Part shown: in pieces, positions 18,154-26,180 of the stretch
Numbering within the stretch: position 1 is the first letter of the stretch
Layout: every line of letters starts with the position of its first letter
Assembly (NCBI GenBank): GCA_937132065.1
Contig: CAKZNT010000038.1
Span: 1 to 64,000 of the forward strand
DNA from: an uncultured Loktanella sp.
GTDB taxonomy: Bacteria; Pseudomonadota; Alphaproteobacteria; Rhodobacterales; Rhodobacteraceae
Length of the DNA stretch: 64,000 nucleotides
Direction of reading: 5' to 3'
Notes under the pieces: generated by a model
Database searches by the model: none
Seen by the model: the letters and a program-made list of their open reading frames with translations, nothing else
What the model was told of the DNA's origin: nothing
Made by a program: the position numbers and the translations under genes

Positions 18154-19362
18154 CCGCCGCGCCATGTTTGCAGCGGCCCATAGGAATATTCCCGCGACGA
18201 CAAAGCAACCGGCGTAAGCCAGCATTTGCACTTCGATCCCGACCCCGATGTCGATCAACCAACCGCTAATGCCCGGCCCAAGGGCAGAGCCGAGCACCAT
18301 CAGCGCCGTTGCCGCCGACTTGATAGATCCGATGAACTGCGTCCCGTAGAATTCGGCCCAACACGCGTTAAGAAGCGTGCCGTGCCCGCCGCCCGCAAGC
18401 CCCATCAGGATCACGGCCAAGGCTGTCCACGCCAAGGATGGCGCATACCAATGCAGCACGAACGCGATGACGTAGGGGAGGATGTAGATGGGCAGCAGGC
18501 GGGTTGCGCCAAACCGATCAATTGCCCAGCCATAAAAGATGGTGCTCAGCGCAAGTGTTGCTGTTCCGAGTGGAAAGACCGCGACCAACGCGAGGTGTGA
18601 CCAGCCTTTCACTTCGGCAAAGTGGACTTGGTGAAACCAAAAGGCCGTGCCAAATCCCGAGAAAAAGACGATTGCGGGCACGAGCAGCCAAAAGAGCGGA
18701 TGCGAGAGTGCCTGTCGACGGGTCCAGTGCCGCCCCAGCATCCCCGTGGTCGCGTTTGTCTGGGCTTCGCTTTGCGGGGTGCGTTCGAGCTTGAGCAGCT
18801 TGAATAGGACGGGACACATGGCGACACAAAACAGTGCAAATACAATCCAGAGCGTGCGCCAGTCGATGTGCGATTTGAGCCAGACCATCAGGAGGGGCAG
18901 GGTGGCTTCACCAAGCATGAAACCAAGACCCGCTACGGCGAGCGCCCTGCCGCGTGTCGCAACAAACCACCGCGCCATCGCAACCACCGAGACATGTGTC
19001 GCCATGCCTTGCCCCAGAAAGCGTAGCGCAAAGATGATGACGACAAGCCCGACAAGCGAGGCATTGAATGCCATTGCCAGCGATGCGATTGCCAGCCCCA
19101 GCACCACTGCAATGCCGAGCGAGCGCACCCGTAACACGTCTGCCAGCCCACCCGCAAAGACCATGACAACCGCCGCCGCCCCGGTGCTGATCATATAAAG
19201 CAGCCCCCAGTCGCCGTTCGAGAGGTTAAATGTTTCCCTTATTTCACCGCCAAAGATGGAGATGAAAAACGTCTGCCCGAAACAGGACAGAAATGACAAA
19301 AGCGCGCCAGTCGCAAGGAATGGCGCGTTCTCTTTGATAAAGCTGATGTAGCCAGTGCTCAT
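18136..19362 (-). CDS. Major facilitator superfamily transporter
   Basis: The 408-residue product has the length, the twelve hydrophobic segments and the two-half arrangement of an MFS permease. The conserved loop 2-3 region is recognisable (AGGLADVLRVRSLG), and a central cytoplasmic loop lies around residues 185-215. Neighbouring genes give no hint of the substrate, so none is assigned. It is convergent with smr, sharing 18 nt, and lies downstream of hslU with a 38-bp gap. Confidence 0.82.
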   Translation of the reverse strand: MSTGYISFIKENAPFLATGALLSFLSCFGQTFFISIFGGEIRETFNLSNGDWGLLYMISTGAAAVVMVFAGGLADVLRVRSLGIAVVLGLAIASLAMAFNASLVGLVVIIFALRFLGQGMATHVSVVAMARWFVATRGRALAVAGLGFMLGEATLPLLMVWLKSHIDWRTLWIVFALFCVAMCPVLFKLLKLERTPQSEAQTNATTGMLGRHWTRRQALSHPLFWLLVPAIVFFSGFGTAFWFHQVHFAEVKGWSHLALVAVFPLGTATLALSTIFYGWAIDRFGATRLLPIYILPYVIAFVLHWYAPSLAWTALAVILMGLAGGGHGTLLNACWAEFYGTQFIGSIKSAATALMVLGSALGPGISGWLIDIGVGIEVQMLAYAGCFVVAGIFLWAAANMARRLSGLA

Positions 19363-19400
19363 GCCCTATTCATGGGCGCGATTGGCGGCGCAGAAAACCC

Positions 19401-20699
19401 CTAAAGCACGTAGCGCGACAGATCCGTTGAGCGGGACAACTCGCCCAAGTGCGTCTCGACGAAATCGGCGTCAATCGTGATCTCGTCGCCGCCTCGGTCG
19501 GGGGCGTTAAACGAGAGGTCCTCAAAGACACGCTCGATCACGGTATAGAGCCGGCGCGCGCCGATGTTTTCGACACTTTCGTTTACCTCTGCTGCAATCT
19601 TGGCAAGCGCCTTGATCCCGTCTTGAGCGAACGTAACGGTCACTTCTTCGGTCGCCATCAGGGCGGAATATTGCAAGGTCAGGGCGTTATCGGTTTCGGT
19701 CAGAATGCGGACAAAGTCGTCCTCGGTCAGGGCGCGAAGTTCGACGCGGATCGGCAGGCGGCCTTGCAGCTCGGGAAGCAGGTCAGAGGGCTTGGCCACA
19801 TGAAACGCGCCTGACGCAATAAACAAGATGTGGTCGGTTTTGATCGGCCCATGTTTCGTTGAGACAATGGTTCCTTCGATAAGCGGAAGCAGGTCGCGCT
19901 GCACGCCTTCACGCGAGACGTCCGCGCCCCGCGCGTCAGATTTTGCGCAGACCTTGTCGATCTCGTCGAGGAACACGATCCCGTTTTGCTCAACCGCCTC
20001 AAGTGCAATCTTGGTGACGGTCTCATCGTCAAGAAGCTTGTCGGCCTCATCCGCAATCAGCGCCTCATAGCTGTCTGCAACTGTCATCTTCTTTTTGACA
20101 GTGCGGCCACCCATTTTGCCAAACAGCTCGCCAAGATTCATCATGCCGTTACCCTGCTGACCAGGTATCTCGAAGCCCCCCATCGGGTTTGATGTATCGG
20201 CCAATTCAAGTTCGATGACGGTGTTGTCAAGATCACCCGCCTTTAGCTTTTTGCGGAAAAGATCGCGGGTTCCATCGCGTGCGTCAGTGCCCGCAACGGC
20301 GGTGATCACGCGTTCTTCGGCGGCTTCGCGGGCCTTGGCCTTTACGTCTTCGCGCATGTGCTCGCGCGTGTCGATAATCGCGTTCTCGATCAAATCGCGG
20401 ATGATCTGCTCGACGTCACGACCAACATAGCCCACTTCGGTAAACTTGGTGGCTTCAACCTTGATAAAGGGCGCGCGGGCCAGCTTTGCGAGGCGGCGCG
20501 AAATCTCGGTTTTGCCAACGCCAGTCGGTCCGATCATCAGGATGTTTTTGGGATAGACCTCGTCACGTAGGTCATCGCCAAGCTGCTTGCGCCGCCAGCG
20601 GTTACGCAAAGCCACAGCAACGGCGCGTTTCGCGTCATTCTGGCCAATGATAAAACGGTCGAGTTCGGAGACAATCTCGCGGGGGGTCAGGTCTGTCAT
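19401..20699 (-). CDS. hslU: ATP-dependent protease ATPase subunit HslU
   Basis: HslU (ClpY) is the AAA+ unfoldase of the HslUV protease. The 432-residue product begins with [20 protein letters not shown], has Walker A GPTGVGKT (about 57-64), Walker B FLDEIDK and the pore motif GYVGRD. The I domain is shorter than in some homologues. A DUF2157 membrane protein gene lies between it and hslV, an arrangement worth noting because the two protease genes are usually adjacent. Confidence 0.97.
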   Translation of the reverse strand: MTDLTPREIVSELDRFIIGQNDAKRAVAVALRNRWRRKQLGDDLRDEVYPKNILMIGPTGVGKTEISRRLAKLARAPFIKVEATKFTEVGYVGRDVEQIIRDLIENAIIDTREHMREDVKAKAREAAEERVITAVAGTDARDGTRDLFRKKLKAGDLDNTVIELELADTSNPMGGFEIPGQQGNGMMNLGELFGKMGGRTVKKKMTVADSYEALIADEADKLLDDETVTKIALEAVEQNGIVFLDEIDKVCAKSDARGADVSREGVQRDLLPLIEGTIVSTKHGPIKTDHILFIASGAFHVAKPSDLLPELQGRLPIRVELRALTEDDFVRILTETDNALTLQYSALMATEEVTVTFAQDGIKALAKIAAEVNESVENIGARRLYTVIERVFEDLSFNAPDRGGDEITIDADFVETHLGELSRSTDLSRYVL

Positions 20700-20708
20700 A
20701 TCAGTCCT

Positions 20709-21767
20709 CTAGAAGTTGGAAGGTGGAAGCCTGTGCAGCGGCACAAAGCGCGGCATCAGACGTAGCAGGCGGGCGCGGATTTTTTCCCAAAACGCACCCA
20801 GCAAAAGCAGAACAACACCAAGGATCAAGACGGTCATCGCCGCACCCTCGCCGTCAAAGATAGTGCCAGCAAGCACAACGATATAGCCAATCGCCGCAAT
20901 GAGGAACGAGCGCCGATCAATGACAATCGCGACAAGTGCAAAGACCATCATGACGCCGAACAGGGCGGTATTGGCATCGCGTTCCAGCAGGCTAAGCGCG
21001 ATGGTGTTGACCAGCGCAGGTGCGGCAACAACGTGCAGCCAAAACCCGTTTGCCGATCGCCGTGTCACGCGGTGTGGGTCGGACATGTCAAAGAACATCG
21101 CCACCGCAAATACCGCAAAGCCGAGCAGAAGGGTGATCCAAGCGAACGGGCCGCCAGCCGAGAGCAAGAACAAGTCGCTCGGGCTTTTTGGTGTGCCTTG
21201 CGACGTTGCCGCCAGCAGGATCGCCACGATAAACAGACCGACGGCAATCATCGCCATCGCGAACGGAACCCGAAAGCGGAACCAGTAGAGCAGCAAGCCA
21301 AGCGTGCCGAGCGCAAAGGGCCACGGCAGGGATGAATAATCTTCTTGTGCGACCATGAAGGGCTGCGCGAAATACCCCGTGAGAGCGGTGGCCGCGTTCA
21401 AGGCAAACAGGATCGAGAGGGCAATTGCGGGGGCAACCATCCGCCGTTTTCGCACGAAGTATTCTGACAGAAGCCACAAGATGACCGCGCCAAAACCACC
21501 GTAAGTGACAGCAACCTGTTGCGGGTTCGAGATTTGCGAGCCGTAGGAAATACCGACGACAGCCGCCCAGCCAACCGAGAGAATGATCAGCCCGATCACG
21601 ATAAAGATTTCGTTGAACCCTTTGAACAATTCAAACGGCTCGTCACCAATCGCGAGGTCGCTGCGTGCGCCCCGTCTGCTATCGGCAAGCCCTGCCAATG
21701 AGGCCGCTTGCGCCTCGGTGACAATGCCAGCCCCGACAGCGGCCCGAAGATCATCGCGACCGATCAT
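20709..21767 (-). CDS. DUF2157-type multi-pass membrane protein between hslV and hslU
   Basis: The 352-residue product has a soluble N-terminal segment (about 1-55; [24 protein letters not shown]) and then about ten hydrophobic segments. This fits the DUF2157 family of predicted membrane proteins, of unknown function. The start at 21767 is chosen because its ATG overlaps the hslV stop (ATGA); a longer frame to 21812 would run into hslV. Position and overlap suggest co-expression with the HslUV protease. No function is assigned. Confidence 0.75.
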   Translation of the reverse strand: MIGRDDLRAAVGAGIVTEAQAASLAGLADSRRGARSDLAIGDEPFELFKGFNEIFIVIGLIILSVGWAAVVGISYGSQISNPQQVAVTYGGFGAVILWLLSEYFVRKRRMVAPAIALSILFALNAATALTGYFAQPFMVAQEDYSSLPWPFALGTLGLLLYWFRFRVPFAMAMIAVGLFIVAILLAATSQGTPKSPSDLFLLSAGGPFAWITLLLGFAVFAVAMFFDMSDPHRVTRRSANGFWLHVVAAPALVNTIALSLLERDANTALFGVMMVFALVAIVIDRRSFLIAAIGYIVVLAGTIFDGEGAAMTVLILGVVLLLLGAFWEKIRARLLRLMPRFVPLHRLPPSNF

Positions 21768-22321
21768 CCCTTGATGGTCTCGACGGTCAGCCTGCCATTG
21801 GTGTAAACGCAAATGTCCGAAGCAATTGCCATCGCCTTGCGCGCGATTGCCTCGGCATCAAGGTCAGTGTCCATCAAGGCGCGACCCGCAGCGAGAGCAA
21901 AGTTGCCCCCTGATCCAATCGCGGTCACGTCATGTTCGGGCTCGAGCACATCACCTGCGCCCGTGATAACAAATAGCTCTTTGCCATCGGAAACGATCAA
22001 CATCGCTTCCAGCTTTTGCAGGTATTTGTCGGTGCGCCAATCCTTTGCCAGTTCGACAGAGGCGCGGGCAAGTTGCCCGGGCGTTGCTTCCAGCTTTTTC
22101 TCGAGCCGCTCAAGGAGGGTAAATGCATCTGCGGTGGACCCTGCGAAACCAGCGATCACATCCATCCCACCCGGAGACAGGCGGCGCACCTTGCGCGCGG
22201 TTCCCTTGATCACGGTCTGCCCAAGGCTGACTTGTCCGTCACCCGCAATAACGACTTCGCCGTCTTTGCGCACACCAATGATGGTGGTTCCGTGCCAGCC
22301 AGGGAATTCTTCGTTTGCCAT
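21764..22321 (-). CDS. hslV: ATP-dependent protease peptidase subunit HslV
   Basis: HslV (ClpQ) is the proteasome-like peptidase of HslUV. The start [11 protein letters not shown] at 22321, preceded by AGGAG, gives 185 residues. The conserved catalytic Thr follows at residue 12 ([10 protein letters not shown]), so the protein seems to be made with an 11-residue propeptide that must be removed; in E. coli HslV only the initiator Met precedes this Thr. The [18 protein letters not shown] and [14 protein letters not shown] regions are conserved. The open frame continues far upstream, but that part overlaps the trxA region and has no family similarity. Confidence 0.95.
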   Translation of the reverse strand: MANEEFPGWHGTTIIGVRKDGEVVIAGDGQVSLGQTVIKGTARKVRRLSPGGMDVIAGFAGSTADAFTLLERLEKKLEATPGQLARASVELAKDWRTDKYLQKLEAMLIVSDGKELFVITGAGDVLEPEHDVTAIGSGGNFALAAGRALMDTDLDAEAIARKAMAIASDICVYTNGRLTVETIKG

Positions 22322-22386
22322 GGGTCCGCTCCTTTGTTCGTTGCATCCTATATGGCAATGGAACGGCAAGCCGACAAGGCGGACAT

Positions 22387-22411
22387 AAAAAAGGGCGCCA
22401 CTGGGGCGCCC
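22387..22411 (-). terminator. Rho-independent terminator after trxA
   Basis: Reading the minus strand, GGGCGCC (22411-22405) pairs with GGCGCCC (22399-22393) around a 5-nt loop and is followed by six T (22392-22387). It lies 22 nt past the trxA stop and before the hslV leader, so it should separate the addB-addA-trxA transcript from hslV. Confidence 0.88.
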
Positions 22412-22433
22412 GATTTCGTGTATTTTGTCGGGT

Positions 22434-22754
22434 TTAGAGGGACTCTTCGATCCAACCCTGAATTGCTGCTTTTGGTGCTGCGCCAGCTTTGTTGGAAACA
22501 ACTTCACCGTTCTTGAAGATGAACAACGCAGGAATGCCGCGCACGCCCATTTGGGCTGGCGAATTCGGATTCTCGTCGACGTTGACCTTAACGATCTTGA
22601 CCTTGCCGTCCATTTCGGCGGAAAGCTCCTCGAGCGCTGGGCCGATCTGCTTGCACGGGCCACACCATTCTGCCCAGAAGTCCACGACGACTGGAATGTC
22701 GGACTGGCGCACTTCGGCGTCAAATGTTGCGTCTGTTACTGCTACGGTTGCCAT
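22434..22754 (-). CDS. trxA: Thioredoxin
   Basis: TrxA is the general cytosolic disulfide reductant. The 106-residue product has the active site WCGPC (Cys31, Cys34) in [14 protein letters not shown], the cis-Pro region [12 protein letters not shown], and ends in an amphipathic helix. The ATG at 22754 gives the standard length; the open frame extends upstream without similarity. It follows addA with a 57-bp gap and ends in a clear terminator. Confidence 0.96.
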   Translation of the reverse strand: MATVAVTDATFDAEVRQSDIPVVVDFWAEWCGPCKQIGPALEELSAEMDGKVKIVKVNVDENPNSPAQMGVRGIPALFIFKNGEVVSNKAGAAPKAAIQGWIEESL

Positions 22755-22811
22755 GCTGGCTCTCCTTGACGAATTGATTTGATCAGAACCTAAGAACGGC
22801 GCGGGCAATGG

Positions 22812-25800
22812 TCAAGCCGCAGTCACACGGTTGAGAGCCTCTGAAACAAGTTTTGCGGGCATCTGCATCAAGGTTGCCGTTTCGGTCCACAAGATAGCGA
22901 CTTTGATCTCGTGATCGGGAAACACCTTGCCCAAGGCCGCGTGATACGCCCCCATTTGCCGCAACAGCCCTTCGGGGGTCTGGTCAGGCGTGGCGGGCAC
23001 GCTTCGGTTGGATTTGTAGTCGATGGCAAGCACGCAGGTGTCGTCAATGATAAGACGGTCGACCGCACCGTGATAGCGCATGTCGTCAACTTGCGCCGTG
23101 ATGTCCACTTCCGTCAAGGCGTTGGGCGTCCAGAGGTGCGCCAAGTCGGGCGCATCAAGAACGCGGCAAACATGGGCGGGGATCTCGGTGTCGTCGGCAA
23201 ACCCCGTATCCAATCCGGACAAAAGCGCCCGCGCGGTTGCTTGGCGTTGGTCCATTGCAACAAGCGGCAGATGTTCGAGCAAAAGGTGGATCGCAGTGCC
23301 GCGGGCCTTGGCGGTATCCTCATCGGTCTCGCTTGGGTCGCCCGCCAGAACCTTCGCCCCCTTCAGATCGGATGGTGCGAGGGTTTTTGACGGCGTAACG
23401 GCGGGAAGCGGCGGAAACTCGGGGGCGGTCACTGGCGCTACGACGGAACGCTTTGCATCCAGCAGTGTGCCGCTTTCCCATGCCTCATGGGTAACGCGCC
23501 TGATCGGCAAACCCGCGCTCACGGCATCAACCGCACCTGCATGATCCATCGCATCTGCGACCATCGTATACCAGCTTTGGTCCTGATCACCGATATCACC
23601 TGCCGCACCGACGATGAGCCATTTTTCGGCGCGTGTCATAGCCACATAAAGTAGCCGCATTCGCTCCTGTTCCTGAGCATCAGCAAGGCCAGCCTTCAAC
23701 GCGGTCACGCTTTCGGAGGCATTCTCGGCATTGGGTTTCCAGATCATGTGGTCATTTGCAGGATAAAGGTTCGCGCGAATGTCGTTCTTCTTTTTCGCGG
23801 TGTCTGGCAGGAACACGATCGGGCTTTCCAACCCTTTGGCGCCATGCACCGTCATGACCCGAATGCGGTCGCCCTGACTGTCCATCTGGCGTTTTACCTC
23901 AAGATCGTCACTCGCCATCGCAGCAAGAAAACCAGTCAAGCTGGGCACGCCGTTGGATTCATAAACCAGCGCCTGCGACAGCAGCGCATCGATTCCGTCT
24001 TCGGCCTCGACACCCAGACGCGCAAGCAGTTTGCGGCGACCATCGTGACGGGTCAAAATCCGCTCGATCAGGTCGTAGGGACGTAGAAAATCGGCCTGTT
24101 TGCGCAAATCGCGCAAGATCGCTTTCGTCGACTCGTGTCCATCTGCATCACGTAGGGCGGGCCACAAAAACCCCTTTTCGGGGCGGTGGTGCGCGAGGGT
24201 GAACAGGTCTTGCTCGCTCCATCCGAACAAGGGCGATTTGAGCGTGGCTGCAAGCGATAGGTCATCCTCGGGCAGCGCAAGGAATGACAGGAGAGCGGCA
24301 AGATCGCGCACCGCCAGTTCGGCCCCGACGCGTAAACGGTCAGCACCCGCGATCTGCAAATCAGCCGCCTTGCAGGCACGAATGATCTCGGAGAAAAGCC
24401 CCGATTTACGCCCGCGCACAAGGATTAGAACATCGCCTTCGGTGATCTTGCGATGGTCGTAAACGCCGGTATTCCCAACCTCAACAGGAAGGGTTTCATG
24501 TGCGATCATATGTTTGATCTGAGCAGCGACCTGATTGGCCATAACGACGATTTCGTTGGTTGCACTTGGCGTATCGACAGGCTCGAACCATGCGCGCGGC
24601 TCTTCCTCCTCGGGTTTTTCGATGACGGGCCAGAGGTCAACGCGACCAGGCATATCTTCCTTGAAGGCGAGGTGGCTGCTCTCGGTCTCCATGCCCATCG
24701 TGCGCGCGCCACTGAACGTTTCGTCAACAACACGCAAAACAGCAGGGGACGATCGGAACGAATAATTCAACGAGCGATCCGCAAGGTGGCGATCCACATT
24801 CGCAAGTGCCTCGCCAAAGTGGTGGCGCATCTCGTCAAAGGCCTCGGGCGCGGCCCCTTGGAAAGAATAAATCGATTGCTTGCGGTCACCGACGACAAAA
24901 ATCGTACGCTCTTTATCGGGGTTCGCACCTACGCCAGCCGTGAATTCGTGAGTAAGCTGTCGGATCACCGCCCATTGGCTCGGGCTTGTGTCTTGGGCTT
25001 CGTCAACAAGGACGTGATCAATCCCGCCATCAAGACGGAACAGCACCCACTGCGCGACCTTTTCGTCAGTCAAAAGCGCCTTTGCCTTGCCGATCAGGTC
25101 ATCAAAATCAAGCATGCCCAGCGACAGTTTGCGCGCCTCGTAGGCTGGCAAAAAGATGTCTGCAAAATCATATAACGCAGCCGTGCGATCGTAGGCGAAA
25201 AGGGCAAGGCGATCTTGGCGATGGGTCTCAACCGCCTCCATGATCGGGGCAAGATTCTCGATCAGTTCGGGGTTTGCCTCGCGGGTCGCCTTGGTCGGAA
25301 AAGTGGTGAACTTGGCGGTGAAGGGCGCTTTTGAACCTGCGCCAAGCAGAAACACATTTTCCAGCTTTGCGACATCCGAAAGGGTGGGTTTACGCGTCAG
25401 GTCAAGCTCGCTTAGTTTGGCTGCTGCCTTAACGTCCGAAGTAGACCCTTTGCGCAGGGCTGCGATCAAAGCGGTCAAAACCTCAACCGCGCCATCCATA
25501 AAGATGGTGTTCAAAATGGTCTCGCGGGTCATCCCATTCGCAAGGTCAAGTGTGTCGCGTAGCGCCGCATCAGTCGGGCGCGGTAAAAGGGTGTCGCGCT
25601 TGCCCGCGATCTCTTGCGTAAACTCCGCAAGGTCGGCGCCCGTGAAGTGGGACAAGAGGCGCTCGACGGCCTCGCGGCCCTCGCCAGTGACCATATCATC
25701 AACGACCTCGGCGCGCAGGTCGGTGGCGATGCCGTCTTCCATTTCGCGAAACTGGGGGCTGATCCCTGCTTCGAGCGGGAACCGGCGCAAGACACCTGCG

Positions 25801-26180
25801 CAAAACGAGTGGATCGTCTGGATTTTCAGCCCGCCAGGGGTTTCAATCGCGCGGGCGAAAAGTTGGCGGGCATTGCGCAAACGATTGGCGTCAATCTCGC
25901 CCTGTGAGCCCAGTTCGATCAGGTCGCGGCGCAAGTCGTCGTCACCCATCATTGCCCACGCGCCAAGCCGCTTGAACAGGCGGTTCTGCATCTCGGCTGC
26001 GGCGGCCTTGGTGTAGGTGAGGCAAAGGATGTTTTGCGGCTCGACGTTATCAAACAAGAGGCGGGCAACGCGGTCGGTCAAAACGCGGGTCTTCCCTGAG
26101 CCAGCGTTCGCAGATAGCCAAGTTGAAGCGCGCGGGTCGGCGGCGTCAACCTGACGTTGGGTTGCATCATTGCGGATCAT
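22812..26180 (-). CDS. addA: Double-strand break repair helicase-nuclease AddA
   Basis: AddA is the UvrD-like helicase and nuclease subunit of AddAB, the RecBCD counterpart that resects double-strand breaks for RecA. The 1122-residue product has Walker A SANAGSGKT (about 22-30), helicase motif II VDEAQDTSP, TVHGAKGLESPIVFLPD, and a C-terminal PD-(D/E)XK nuclease (LAIDYKSNR, QMGAYHAAL). The ATG at 26180 overlaps the addB stop (ATGA), which decides the start. The alphaproteobacterial length is normal. Confidence 0.96.
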   Translation of the reverse strand: MIRNDATQRQVDAADPRASTWLSANAGSGKTRVLTDRVARLLFDNVEPQNILCLTYTKAAAAEMQNRLFKRLGAWAMMGDDDLRRDLIELGSQGEIDANRLRNARQLFARAIETPGGLKIQTIHSFCAGVLRRFPLEAGISPQFREMEDGIATDLRAEVVDDMVTGEGREAVERLLSHFTGADLAEFTQEIAGKRDTLLPRPTDAALRDTLDLANGMTRETILNTIFMDGAVEVLTALIAALRKGSTSDVKAAAKLSELDLTRKPTLSDVAKLENVFLLGAGSKAPFTAKFTTFPTKATREANPELIENLAPIMEAVETHRQDRLALFAYDRTAALYDFADIFLPAYEARKLSLGMLDFDDLIGKAKALLTDEKVAQWVLFRLDGGIDHVLVDEAQDTSPSQWAVIRQLTHEFTAGVGANPDKERTIFVVGDRKQSIYSFQGAAPEAFDEMRHHFGEALANVDRHLADRSLNYSFRSSPAVLRVVDETFSGARTMGMETESSHLAFKEDMPGRVDLWPVIEKPEEEEPRAWFEPVDTPSATNEIVVMANQVAAQIKHMIAHETLPVEVGNTGVYDHRKITEGDVLILVRGRKSGLFSEIIRACKAADLQIAGADRLRVGAELAVRDLAALLSFLALPEDDLSLAATLKSPLFGWSEQDLFTLAHHRPEKGFLWPALRDADGHESTKAILRDLRKQADFLRPYDLIERILTRHDGRRKLLARLGVEAEDGIDALLSQALVYESNGVPSLTGFLAAMASDDLEVKRQMDSQGDRIRVMTVHGAKGLESPIVFLPDTAKKKNDIRANLYPANDHMIWKPNAENASESVTALKAGLADAQEQERMRLLYVAMTRAEKWLIVGAAGDIGDQDQSWYTMVADAMDHAGAVDAVSAGLPIRRVTHEAWESGTLLDAKRSVVAPVTAPEFPPLPAVTPSKTLAPSDLKGAKVLAGDPSETDEDTAKARGTAIHLLLEHLPLVAMDQRQATARALLSGLDTGFADDTEIPAHVCRVLDAPDLAHLWTPNALTEVDITAQVDDMRYHGAVDRLIIDDTCVLAIDYKSNRSVPATPDQTPEGLLRQMGAYHAALGKVFPDHEIKVAILWTETATLMQMPAKLVSEALNRVTAA

